From positions 3,444,501 through 3,508,500 of the forward strand of contig NC_081331.1 of the NCBI RefSeq assembly GCF_022539665.2: 64,000 nucleotides of DNA, read 5' to 3'. Below, piece after piece: positions 1-12,000 of this stretch. Position 1 is the first letter of the stretch. Each line of letters starts with the position of its first letter. Under the pieces are notes generated by a model that was not told where the DNA came from, made no database searches, and worked only from the letters and a program-made list of their open reading frames with translations. Source of the stretch: Daphnia carinata. Lineage: Eukaryota; Arthropoda; Branchiopoda; Diplostraca; Daphniidae. The translations under genes and the position numbers were made by a program.

Positions 1-43
1 AATGAGATTTGGTAAATTAGGACCTCAAAATGTGTCAGCTTAC

Positions 44-1655
44 CACAATATTCGGATAATTCTGATTCTACGAGCAGTTGGCATAGTTGCCGGTACGAGT
101 TCTTGTCAAACTTCAAAGAACAAATGGACGCTGGTAGCGCCACTTGTTCGTCTTTTAGAAACGTAAAAAAAAAATAAATAACTTGGCACTAAAAAGTTGA
201 CATTTATCAAAGACCCACTAGATGGCAGCGAAGTTTCCGAATGAGCTATTTGAACGATCGACTGCGGACCCTTTTCCATGGTATCGCGGAAACGAGGCTG
301 TTCCACAACAGTTCTGCACCCAACTGTTGAACAATAATGGTGAGCCAAACCGTGGCGTTTCATAATCCTATTCACATTTAAATAAATAAAGTCTTACGGA
401 TAGTACGTTCAGGTTCTTGCACTTGAGGTAAACTAAGTGGAAAGCCCATGAGAGATAGTCCACTGGAACTAGGAAGCCGTAGGATTTGTCTCCGGAATTC
501 GTAGATGTTTCCTTGATGTACAATAAAGTCACAAAACGAATGATGAAAATTAACGGTTTTTATAGTCTACCTGCGTTCTTTTCGTAACTGACGATCTGGA
601 GCAGAAAGCTGTGTGGCTTGGTACTTGGCTCCATCTTGACCGCAACGTCCAGACGTTTGGCCAACTTTCGCTCGTTGACACCAAAGGTCAAATGAACGGC
701 ATGCACATGAAACATCAACTTCATAGGCAGAAATTCCTAGAGGCATATCTAGATTGCACAAACACCACCTTGAGGGTAAGATTAAAGTAATTTACCATCA
801 AGGCCATTTTGGTTAGATAAACGCCATCCACAGAGCCTATCAAGAATAAGAAATTAGGCAAGACAATTCCGCCAGATGAAGGTGAAAAAAATTACCTCTA
901 ATCCAGACAACGTGGTGCTCCTCACGATGACTTGTTAATTTCAATGTCATAAAAGCAGTTGAATATTTGGCTTCGAGTAAACGAAAATTAGCCCTTAGCG
1001 TTTCCAGTTGATCGGTCGAGAATTCCATTTTCATACAGACTAGGGCATCCTGTCAAACAACGGAGAATTATATCCAGTTATTTTCTTTCTTTTTTTTTTC
1101 TTTTGACATTTGACGTTATTATAGACCTGATTTTGATTCAACTTCATCAGGTGATTGACGGCTTCTTTCAGTCTAGCAATTTCTTGTTGGCTTCCCCGAA
1201 TTGTCGCTGAACAGTGAGAACAGACACCCGTGGTTTTCTCGTTCAAGCGGAGCAAGACCCCATGGAGCAAGGCGAAATCCTTGACCAAAGCCTGTCGTCC
1301 GTAAGAATCCAGTATTTCCGTCCGACATTCAATAACAAATTCAACCGGAATCAGAAACTGTCAAAAGATCATAGAATGTATAAACCGACTAGCAACCGGA
1401 AGTAGGTTTTACATGTTGATTCTAGCACAAAATTTTATGTACGCGTATACGGCGACGGGCAGTTTCCACGTTGTTCAACTCGCCTGAAATGGTCACTTCA
1501 TTACTTTTCTTCTCGCCTGCCACGCGATTTTGGTCAGGAAAATGGATTTTGGTTGAAGTTTCCGTCATCACCGTGTTGATATTGGTCCCAGCTCTTCCAA
1601 TAATGTGTGAATGAGTAGTAAAACTCACTTCCATCGACAATTTGACTGGATAAAA
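44..1655 (-). CDS. BicC: Bicaudal-C family KH-domain RNA-binding protein, partial (3' end beyond the left edge, N-terminus unresolved)
   Basis: Bicaudal-C proteins bind mRNAs through tandem KH domains and repress translation. Eight in-phase exons are seen on the minus strand, 5' to 3': 1443..1655, 1127..1357, 896..1049, 796..836, 571..736, 398..511, 219..323, 44..151. The first holds a clear KH domain (HSHIIGRAGTNIN with GRAG as the GxxG loop, then IHFPDQNR and KSNEVTISGE), a hallmark of BicC. The next (IRGSQQEIARLKEAVNHL) aligns with the following KH-like unit. Exons 896..1049 and 796..836 sit where the next KH belongs but have no GxxG loop. 571..736 (EFLPMKLMF...) matches the LPLVLMFDM linker region. 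The last visible exon ends LCQLLVESELSEYC, possibly the start of the SAM domain. Seen: exons and phases; inferred: the SAM domain. The N-terminal part is unclear: short open pieces at about 1843..2040 and an ATG at 2388 could contribute. The protein is clearly more divergent than the usual BicC. Confidence 0.8.
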
Positions 1656-2388
1656 CTGCAAACGGACATTATAAGAATAGTTAATATTTTGTGCAAGTTC
1701 ATTCAACGCATTTGCCCATCTGTGATATGATCGCCAAATAACACAAACAGGAGTAGTATAATGCATCAAGTTTAATAAACGCCGCGATTCTCAACAACGG
1801 CGCTGCTGGGAATAAAAGACGCATTCCATCGTCGTCCTATTGTCAACGGTGAAATCGTATTTTTCCCCCACAGCTCCTTTCATCGCATGAATAGGATCCC
1901 CAGCGAAAGACATGTCGAAAAAAAAAGCTTGGGGGAGGAATTATTCGGTAATGGGGAGCAAAACTTGTAGCCACCGGTATTTCTTGATGACGGTTAACAT
2001 GCTCATAAATCCGTCGAGAGAGACGACCGTACATTTGATATGGAGATGATTAAAGTAGTGGCTCCCCTACTTTTACAACACAGTCACTTGATCAAACAAA
2101 TCATATCCCCAACAGCACTCCAAAATGTGGGGGGATGGGTAAGGAAAAAAAACAACATGGAGACAAGAAACTTCCATTGAGCTGAGCTTCCATTTACGTA
2201 CAACGGACGCCATAGTTTATTTGAATGGTGAAATCAGGCCCCGACATTGGAGATTGATTGCTATTTGTTGAGAACTGCTGGTAGTAGGGCGCACGATAAA
2301 AAAGCATGGCTGACAAGGAATGCACAATTGGCAAGAGAAAAAAAAATCTGTTTTGTTCACTTACCCGGGCTGAACTTATTTTCTGCAT
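1656..2388 (-). other. Probable upstream exons/5' part of the BicC-like gene, not resolved
   Basis: Several open minus-strand pieces lie upstream of the KH exon. One starts with an ATG at 2388 (MQKISSAR, followed by a good GTAAGT donor at 2364). Another spans about 1843..2034. A segment near 1860-1915 reads MSFAGDPIHAMKGAVGE, which resembles the end of a first KH domain, but a run of nine T at about 1918-1926 separates it from the frame upstream. I could not build a continuous reading frame into the exon at 1655, so the N-terminus is left open. Confidence 0.3.
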
Positions 2389-2399
2389 GATGAAAACTG

Positions 2400-5300
2400 A
2401 ATATACGTGTCAACTTTTTCAAGGTAAGAACTTTGAAGGTTTTGTTTTGTTCACAATAGAATCCTAATTGTTTTGTGTGGACTAGTAATTGCTCGACCAC
2501 GCGGTCAACGATCAGACGGTCAAAACCGTGACGACTGAACTCACTGAAGAGGGGGATATCTGATGAACTCGAAAGACGGGGGAGAGGGCTTAAACTCTTT
2601 GGCCCCCTCGAGGAGAAAATTGTTTTTGTTTTTAAGGGTTTGGAAAATCAGCAGTTGTTTGCCACCGAAGAGAAATGTGTCGAAATTCCCCCTTATTTCG
2701 TACTTAACAAAAAAAGATTTCGACATAAAACAATTGCACTAGATGGCGTTCTGGCAACTACGTAGAAAAACTTCCGGTTGAAAGATAAACAAATGTCAAC
2801 AGACTACATTGGAAGTGTCGCTTAGTGTCACAAAAGAAAATACCTCGTCGATAGAATACATTATAGAATTGTTCCAAAACATTCTGGGTAATAGTTGCAA
2901 ACTTGTGTGCGTTTCAAGGTTGTTAATGGGAAATCCATTAGCGATCAACCTTTCACGTTTTAAGAAAGCTTCGTGATATCATTATTGTGGAGAGAAAAAA
3001 AAGTTGGCGATGGAGAATGGCATTTTGTTCGTTGGCGGGCAGTAGGTCATTTCATTTTTCAACCATAACTTTCTATATATGCCAGACATTTAGGTCTGGC
3101 TACATTTTAGATTTCCAAAAATGTCTTTTATTAAATGAAGTAAAGATTTTTAAAATCAGAAACGGGTTTCTTGCTTTGAAATTTATCGTTTCCTTGACTG
3201 ATTTTTTTGTTCATTATTACATCACTAGTGAGAGAGTTGAATGGTCTGTTATTTTTGTCTAATTTCCAAACGTTTCCGCCATGTTGAGTGGGACCGTCCG
3301 CCACAGACATTGACCGTTAACGTTATCGACACTCCGTTATTTGTACAAGGATTGATTGAATGCACAGAAAATTAAGTTTATCTTACTTCCATTTTACAGT
3401 TTTATACGCCAGTGGAGACGGTTGAGAAGCAACACTCGATTTGCATAATGAAACGAGGCCAATCATTAACCACCGATGGAATCTTGTAATTATTTCACGC
3501 CATGGCAAGGCAGTTGTAATATTCCCGCGTGCTCCTTTTTTCGTGTAATGTTAGAGGACCCCCGTTATAACTCCGTTTATTTCTGGTGTAGGAGCTTGTC
3601 CATCTCCCGTTCACTTCGTCCCGTTCATCTTCTTTTTTTTTCTTCTTCGGTCTTGGGCATTTTTAAATTTAGAATCCCGTTTTAGGACTAGATGTACTGT
3701 GCACTCCTGGTCGCAGACATTTGAAATTATCGTTCTAATTTTAGGAGGACAGGATGTCCTCGGTTCTATCCCCAATGACGTAACTTAAGAATTATAACAG
3801 GATGAATGATAATAGGCAACCTAAAGAAATGGAAAGAATCGGGGCACTTATCTTCGTATCTGTTACTATTTAAAAAGTGAAAATGCGTTTTTATTTATTT
3901 TTATTTCATCTTTGTTGGTTTTTCGTGTTTCTTTCGCCTTTTTTTAGCTTCGAAAGCGATAATCGCATTTAACAGGTGCGACGTCGCTTTTTCGACGAAA
4001 AAACGAAACAAAATTCAATTTTCTTATTTTTTCAAAAACCAAAACAATGGTCACATACTAAACTCGAGACATACTATCGAATTAAAAAAAAAAAAAAGGG
4101 ATAGTTTGAAAAGAGAGATTAAAAGGGAGAACAAACAGAGGGAGACACTTGAACAAACAGGCCGACATCACATCGCCGATCAAAGAAGATCCGAGAAAAC
4201 AACACGGGTTACATCACACAGACAGGCACACACGCGCATTGAAAATTCATGGAGACGAGACATTAATTATAATATGAAGAAAATAAAAATTATTAATTTA
4301 TAGGAATTCAAAGAAATAATAATTTCAAAAATTTCGAATTATTTGAATTACTCGGGAGAGATTTGTGTGTGTGTGTTTGTAGAGTGGGTAATTTCACTCC
4401 GTGATTGGCGATCAATTGGTTTTCTCTCTTCAACATACAAATCTTTTTTTTATTAGTCATTTCTCACTTTAAGGTAAACAAATACGAAAAAAAAAATTTC
4501 CCAAAGATACACGATGAAAGAGCGACACTCCACTAAAGGGAAAAATTGGGAAGGATCAGAAGCGAGAATTTAAATGACCGCCAATGGATTTGTTCTGTTT
4601 TATCCTTTCCGATTAAAGAGACAAAATGTTTTGAATTCAACTGTTAAACCTCCCCCCAAAAAAGTGTCCTCGTCTTTAATTCCTTTCTATTTCAACTTAA
4701 GCATCAGACGTCCGAAAACATTTCCATCAAAACAAAGGCATGTTTCTGCCTAAATTAAAGAATAAAAACAAAATTTTTTTTGCAAGCCAATGTGTCTAAT
4801 GGTACTCAAGAATACAAACTAAAGAAAAAATCAAGACAGCAAGACCCAAATTTTCTCCCCTTTGCTCACAAATAATGAATACCAAAGAAAAAAAAAAGGG
4901 AAGCCAAACAATCAGCCGACAATTGAACCTTAATTACCTATAACTGAAAGATTTCCATTCTTTCATCTCCTATCAAAATAAAAAGCAAAAAAAAAAAAAA
5001 AAAAAAAAAATCAATCGACGGGAACACAATTTTAAAATTATCCTAAATGAACGTATCGCTCCAAACAAGACAACCCAGCAAAATGCAGCCAAAAATTCCC
5101 GACGAGACTCATCCCGAACGGTCACGAAAAACATTTTTTGCTTTTCTCATCCCTTAAAACATCTTCTTGGGACATTTTTTTTTCTTTTGAAAGAGAGGAA
5201 ATTGTTATAAGAGGAAGGAGGGCACAAACTGCGCACAAAAGACATGTATATATCTATATAATATGTATATAAAATTTAGACCTGCGGTCATCAACTGACA

Positions 5301-6091
5301 ATCAGTCATTGTCACCGCCGTCATCGTCTTCATTCCCGTTTTTAATGGAACCAAATTGAATTTGGGCTTTCTCCCCGCAGAGCAAAAAAGAAAAACACAA
5401 TTACACTTAATTAACGAACCAATCACGCAAGACATACAACGGTGGGATTCGGGAGGGAAAAATAGAATGAAAACACAAAAAAAAAGTTTGAAAATTCACG
5501 AGGATTCAAAATGAGGAAATTAAAAAAAAAAACACGCAAATGGCGAAAGTCTTTCTCTTTTTGAGGGGAGAGGACGTGGCTTAGTGCACATACGGGTGAC
5601 ATCGACTGAAAAAAAAAGATAATAATTATCACCAAATCGTCTAAAAAAAGAAACATCTTTTTTTGGGCCGCTTGATGACGAACGAGGAGGAAGGGAAAGC
5701 ACGAAGTATGCCGACGTTCCAACACTTCTAGTGAGAAATCAGCACTCTACACACAGTGCGCGGGTTATTTACAGACGACGGCAAATAATATTTTTTTTTT
5801 TTTGAAAGGAGAAAACTCGATGGTGGAAATTTCTCTCTCGTAGTCTTAAATTTCAGGCCATTTTCTCTCTGCAAAAACTTAAATTGAAAAAAAAAGAAAA
5901 GAATGCTGGACACCGCGATCTGGTGGCTCACCATAGAATCTGGCACAAGCAGTTTCTCATCAACATATCTTCTTTCGAAACAGACGGAGGGAGGTGTATG
6001 GGAGGTCATCGCAGCGAGTAAACTGTTGTAGTTCCGAGGAAGGATTTGCCAAAAAAAAAAAAAGGGGGATCGTCATGCATCGTCAATATTA
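2400..6091. other. Intergenic sequence; right part probably the midnolin 3' UTR
   Basis: No coding exon could be supported here. From about 3.9 kb to 6.09 kb the minus strand reads as T-rich, stop-filled sequence directly downstream of the midnolin stop codon. Minus-strand AATAAA motifs lie at about 3888-3906, so a 3' UTR of up to about 2.2 kb is plausible but unproven. A 27-29 bp poly(A) tract lies at about 4986-5010. A motif AGATGGCG is at 2741-2748. Confidence 0.35.
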
Positions 6092-9000
6092 TCACGCGAC
6101 GACGGGCTCGGTGTTGAGCTCGCGGACCAGCTCGGCCGTGCTGCTAGCGTCGCTCGTATCCATGCTGCTGTCGGAAGAGGCGGCGGCCGCTTCGCAATCC
6201 AGAGATCCGGCCGCTGTGGCGTGGGCAGCATTGGCTTGAACTCCGCCAGCAAAACCGGCCGGTGTTGATGCCGATGCACCGCACCCAGCACTGCCGGCCA
6301 ACGCATTGACCGAGGAAGATGCGGAAGCGGCTACAGCAGCTCCTCCACCGTTTTTAGATGACCATGTGCCCGTGGTGTAAGGAGCGGCTCTTGCCTCCCT
6401 GCGGGCTCTTCGACGGGCACGACGCTCTTCCATCACCATACGCAGTTGTTCCAGTTTGCCTCGGGTAGCTTGATTTTCTTCAGCAAGGCGACGTGTTTCT
6501 TCTGCATTAAACATTAAAAAAATAAATAAATAAAACCGGTTATTCAAAGTTTTTAATTGAGAGACAAAGACGATGTGGATTCACAGCTCCATTTTCATTC
6601 CTCTTGTCGCATCAATTCATTTTTTTTTTTCTGAAAATGTCACCTCTAAGGAGTAGCAGGGTTGGCAGGCCTGCCTTACCCGGAGTCTTGCGGTGGAGCG
6701 CAGCAGCGGCCGCCATTTGGGCTGCAGCTGCGGCTAACTCGGTGTCATCCTGTTCCATTGAAATTGGAATCTGCTGGCCAGTGGCAGGCACGGCCTGATT
6801 GGCAGCTGTACTAGCCTGAGCGGAAGTTGATGACGTGGTTGCTGCAGAAGCGGCTGCAGCGGCAGCGGCGGCGGCGGCGGCAGCAGCAGCAGCTGCTGCG
6901 GCAGCGTGGGCGTTCAACACGCGACGATATTGGGGAGTGGCGCACAGCAAATCGTTGAGGATGTGGATGATGGTGCTGATATCGCGCTTGGGGCGGCCCT
7001 GGCGGTCTTGTAGAGCCGGATTCAATGTACCTGTTGACAGACAAACATCCAATAAAAGGTGGAAAAAGACGTTACATTTCCATTTGATTACTAATAAAAT
7101 TGAATTCTTCTTATTATTGGTTTACCTGAGAAAGTGCCCGAGTAGACTCCTTTGCCGTGATGATGCATACTTTCAATGATGGCACCTTGGCGACGACGAC
7201 TCCGTCCGCTGCTCTCCTGTGAAATGTAAATAATACGAACGGTCATTTCTCCATTTGTCCAGGTTTTTTTTTTTTCTGTTAAAAAATAATTTACGTTTGT
7301 GCTTCTGGAGGTGAGCACTTCGGACGAGAGCTGTTTGAGAGTCTGTGTCAGGTTGCGCGAAGCTTCGGCCAGCGCCCGCGTATCCAGCACGGGTCGCGTG
7401 TCGCACGTTTCGCATCCGACGCATCCTGCCACGCCACAACCGACAGCGGCGGGTGGAACAGCTGATCCACTACTGCTAGCAGACGGTGGAGGTGATGGCT
7501 TCTCCGATTTGACGATGGGTGGGACAGCCGTCGAAGTGGATGACGGGACCGAAACTGGATTCGATGATGCAGGAGCAGACGCAGCTTTGGCTGCTGCAGC
7601 CAAAAGTGAAGGAGACGGAGCTCTCGATGGAGGAGGAGTGGGTAGCGTCTGACGGAGGGGAGCGTTCAACATGGCCGACAAACCCGTTGACGAAGAAGTG
7701 CTGGGCACTGGAGCAGCAGAACTGGCTGAGGCGTTGCTAGATTCCGCCGACGACGTAGAGGAAGATGTTCGACTACTGGCCGATGAGGTCGAAGGTTGAT
7801 GGTGGCTGACGGCTGGGCGTCTGTGGGCCGATGAGGAGGCTGTAGGCGCCACGGCCGACAGTTGCAGCTGGATCAACATCATGTGATCGCCCAGACGCAT
7901 CGTCAAATTCAACGGCGCTTTACCCGACAGAAAATCGTTCACCTGGAATTTTAAGAGAATTTTTTTTTTGTTATTTCATTTCTGCCATTGATTTGATACA
8001 TTCAACCATTAAAAGAAAACGGAAAATAAATAACAGAAGAACGTAGGCTGTTGAATCGAACATGTAATCGATCCAACATGAGACTAGTCTACCGCGCAAG
8101 TCTTTGACGGCATCTCTTCTCCCAAAATAGTTTTGTTTTTTTATTATTTTGTAAATAAAGAAATTTTCTTTTACGCCATTGGTTATTTGGACACTGTGCG
8201 TTGTGCTATAAACAAAACACACAAAAAAAGTTCCAGCCAACAACAGCGGTGACCTCTAAACAATATTCATTTTTGTTTTGTTAATTAGACCTGGCCAACG
8301 AATCAGCAACAAGAAAGGTGTCCTTTTTCCTGCTAATAAAGATTGCTTTCAAGTGAAGGGTGTCGAATGAATATAGTTACTCATTAGTCACTTTTCGCTA
8401 ACTGATAAAATAAATAAAAAAAAGTGAATGGGGACAATTTAACGGCCGTGAGTAAAGAAAACCTAGAAATTGGGTGGTGTCTAAATTCAATCAACATTTT
8501 CGGTAAGACAGGATCGACAGCTAACGAAGAAAAAAATTATGTATTAGCCCAACCACCTACACGGCGATCACCCCTTTCTCTAGATGTGTGTCAATGGTTT
8601 TCGAAAAGAAATGTATGGCCGATAGAAAGTTCACTTTTCTCTGCCTCTCTCTCTCTTTTTGGCCACTATTTTTTTATCCTTCACCCAGATTCTCAACCGG
8701 CTAAAACGGTCGCCCTCCCCTTTGAACTAAACGTGAAAAACTAACACATTGTTTTGCAAACCTCTCTCTCTCTTTTTCCATTTTCCCACCAATCACCAAA
8801 TATATGTTGTCCATATGACACCATATAACAAGGCGGGAAATTTCTTCCATATGCAATGACGTCATAACAGATAAAACGTATCTACAGGGTGACGCGCGCA
8901 CAATTTCCATGGAATAGAACTCCCCTCTCTTTTTTTTTGGGAGGATTTCTCATTCCGTGAGTAACAACAACAAAAAAAAAGGCCAAAAGAGATTCGAAAT

Positions 9001-12000
9001 TTTGTTACCGATCCATCCTGCAATACTTTGCTACTTTCGACTTTTACTTTAGTCTCCCTCGCACACTCTCTCTTCTTTTCGTTTTGTTATCTGGCCAGCC
9101 TGATAGAGCGTCATCAACAAAGAGCGAGTGTAGGAGGAGTCGTAGCAAATCAATGAAAAAGCTTCCCCCGGTAGGACAGAGGGATCGATCCAGCAGCTAG
9201 CGAGCCGAAGGGGGAAGCTTCTCCATCTGATGGTCTACCCTCCGAACAACACGTATAGATCCAGCCCATCAAAGGGAGAAAGAAAAGAAAAAATAGTTTC
9301 GCATGGAATCTTCTTTCGTCTCCTTCCCCTACACCTGTGTGTAGGTAACGGTTTTCTATAATATCGACGTCGAGGGGAAAATCTCCCAGGATTCACACGC
9401 GGGGTCCAGGGGGGTTGAGACACAAAAGACGGGGGGGCCTGTTCCAGGTCTCTTCCATTTGAAAAAGGTTAGCGGATTTTTTCGTCCACTAGGGAAAGAA
9501 AAATATTTTTTTCCATTGGGCAACGGTTTCATCCAAGAGTTGGAAAGTAGGGGACAGACTCCGTGTGAAACGGGAAGCTTCGTTACATCATGTACAACGA
9601 CGCTTGCTTAAAAAAAAAAAAAAACAACTCCAGCGGATGAGGGAGAGCGTCCCCTTTTTTTTTGTCCTCCCCTCTCTTTAACTTTACTACAGTGGAACGG
9701 AAAACCTTGGAAGAAGAAGAACTGTTGAATAAGATGAAAGACCTTGTAGAGAGTCACTGCCTTCTCTCTCTCTCTTTTTGTTCTTTGGTCGTCGCCACTG
9801 GTGTGTGTAAAAACTCACGAAAGGTTTTCTACAGTTAACGATTTCTCTCTAATTTTTTTTACCTTCATATAATTTTTTTTTTTCTTCAAAAAAGTTACTT
9901 TTCAAGGGGCTCTTATGAGTTTCCCCCTTTTCTTTCGAGCGGGAAAAGCCCAGCGGCGAAGAAACATTCTAGTCATGAAGGGAGAGAGAGAGAGAGAGAC
10001 TCGGTTCACGGCCTTTTTTCTTTCCTCCCCTTCCATCCGCTACCACCAACCACCGCCATCGACCTCTTTGTCTACTGTTACGGTTCGGAAAAGCAGCCAA
10101 ATGGAACATACTATTACCCAAAAACCAAGGTCTTTTTTTTTCTTATTTCTAAGCCCTCTCACCGTCTGCTTAAGGCTCAAGGAATGGAAATTATTCCGTG
10201 AGAAGGGAATAAGCGACGATTTCGATCCAACATCTGTCTGCGCTGTACATCTGACCCTTTCTCTCTATATATTGACCAAACTATTTTTCTTTCTTTTCAA
10301 AGTTGTTCTTCAACAAAAGAGCTACTTATGCCATTGCTGCAACTTTTAAAATATGTATGCAAAGTGACCGCCCCTGACCCTAAAAGTCACGAAACAAAAC
10401 AGGGACACCAATCTGCATTGCTTTGTCCTGTGTGTGCGCGCATTTGGAAAGAAATTAAGAAGGTGGATAGTCGACGACGCGATAGACAAAGAAACAGCTT
10501 TTTTGGAACAAGCTTTCTTGATCCCGGCCTTGGCCATGGCGCAAGCCTGGAGGCAAACCCCCTCCACCGAAAGAAAAAAAAAACACACACGAAAAAAAAG
10601 GAGACCAAGTGCAGAGTTCGTTACTGTGTGTTATAGCTATACTTCTCCGGATGGAAACAGACACCCTCTCCATCATGGAAGGGGAGAGAGAGAGAGAGAG
10701 ATGGAAGAAAAAAAAAAAGGCCGAGCGCATTGGCTGCCGACCAAAACATTACACCAGACACTTGCGACACGGTCACGCCAGCGCAGAGAGATCCCGGAGC
10801 AGTTGTGTGTCTCTGAAGCGAAAGAGAGGGGGGAGAAGGAAAAAGAATCGTCCCCGATCCATATCAAAAGAGTCTCCCTTCTTCCTCAGAAAGTAGCGCG
10901 CTAGCAAAAGGTCCGGCTGGAAATGAGAGACCCTGGAGGGGTTCACTGACTTCTTCTTCCATGGCCGATTCCAATGCCACACCATCAGAAATGAAGAAAA
11001 AAAAATACCATCCACCAAGGACAGAACCTACACATATTCTAACAAAGCCACGCCCCTCTTCTCCCATTTTCGTGTAAACTTGAACGATAAAAATGCGTTG
11101 TATTTTTTTTTTCCTTCTCAGCTTTGTAGGAGGAAATGGAAGAAAAACCAGTTCTCTATCTTCACACAAGGAGAAAGCCTTTTCTTATTTGTTGTGTGTT
11201 TCTCTCTTAGAATCTGTTTCTTATATAGTCGGCGTTGCTGGCGGAGCTTTCTTTTCCCGTCAATTGAAATTCTACTCTTAAAACGAGGAGATAAACAGAG
11301 TTTTTGTTATTGTCCGCAAAAATAAGTTTCAACCAGCCCTTAGCTTCCCCCTTTTTAAAATATAGAGGGGGCACAAAAACACTTGGACCAATTTGCCAAT
11401 ATTTTGGCAATAACAGATAAGGGGAAAAGCCATTTAGGAGGGACGGCCTTGAATATTTTTCTTTTTTTCCCCAACATGACCTCAATCTCTTTCCCGTCAG
11501 AAACAACAACAACGAAGAAGAAGCAAAAAAAAAAAAAAACAAGACGAAGAGGGAACATAACCGTTACGAGATGACAAGAGAACCGTTGCGGGGGGGGGGG
11601 GGGGGGGGGGGTTTCGAAAACGGATGCGTACAGTTTTTTTTTTCTTTCTCTCGGCGATAGAATCTTTCAAGACGACACACGCTATATTTATAAAAAATGT
11701 TTTTATTTACCTGGCTGTCGTTAAGGCTTTCCAGTGCTTGCATCACGCTCTGCTCCGGACGTTGAGTCTGTAAAAAACAAAAAATAAAATAAATTAACGT
11801 GAATAACAAATCGAAATTCTTATAGTAATGTGATTGCTCTCATCCACCCCATATACACATAGGTATATAATCACAGACCATAGAGACCTGTTTTCCCACA
11901 CGGTCCAACGACCTCTGCCTAAGCTTTTTTAGTTCCCGACCCCTTTTTTTTTTTGTTCAAAGCAAAATAAAGCAGTGGGTAAGTGAGAGGGGAGAACGTC

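Noticed and set aside
7091-7652. Plus-strand and alternate-frame open frames across midnolin exons
   Set aside because: They are antisense or shifted readings of the well-supported midnolin exons; their Ser/Ala-rich composition mirrors the true frame.
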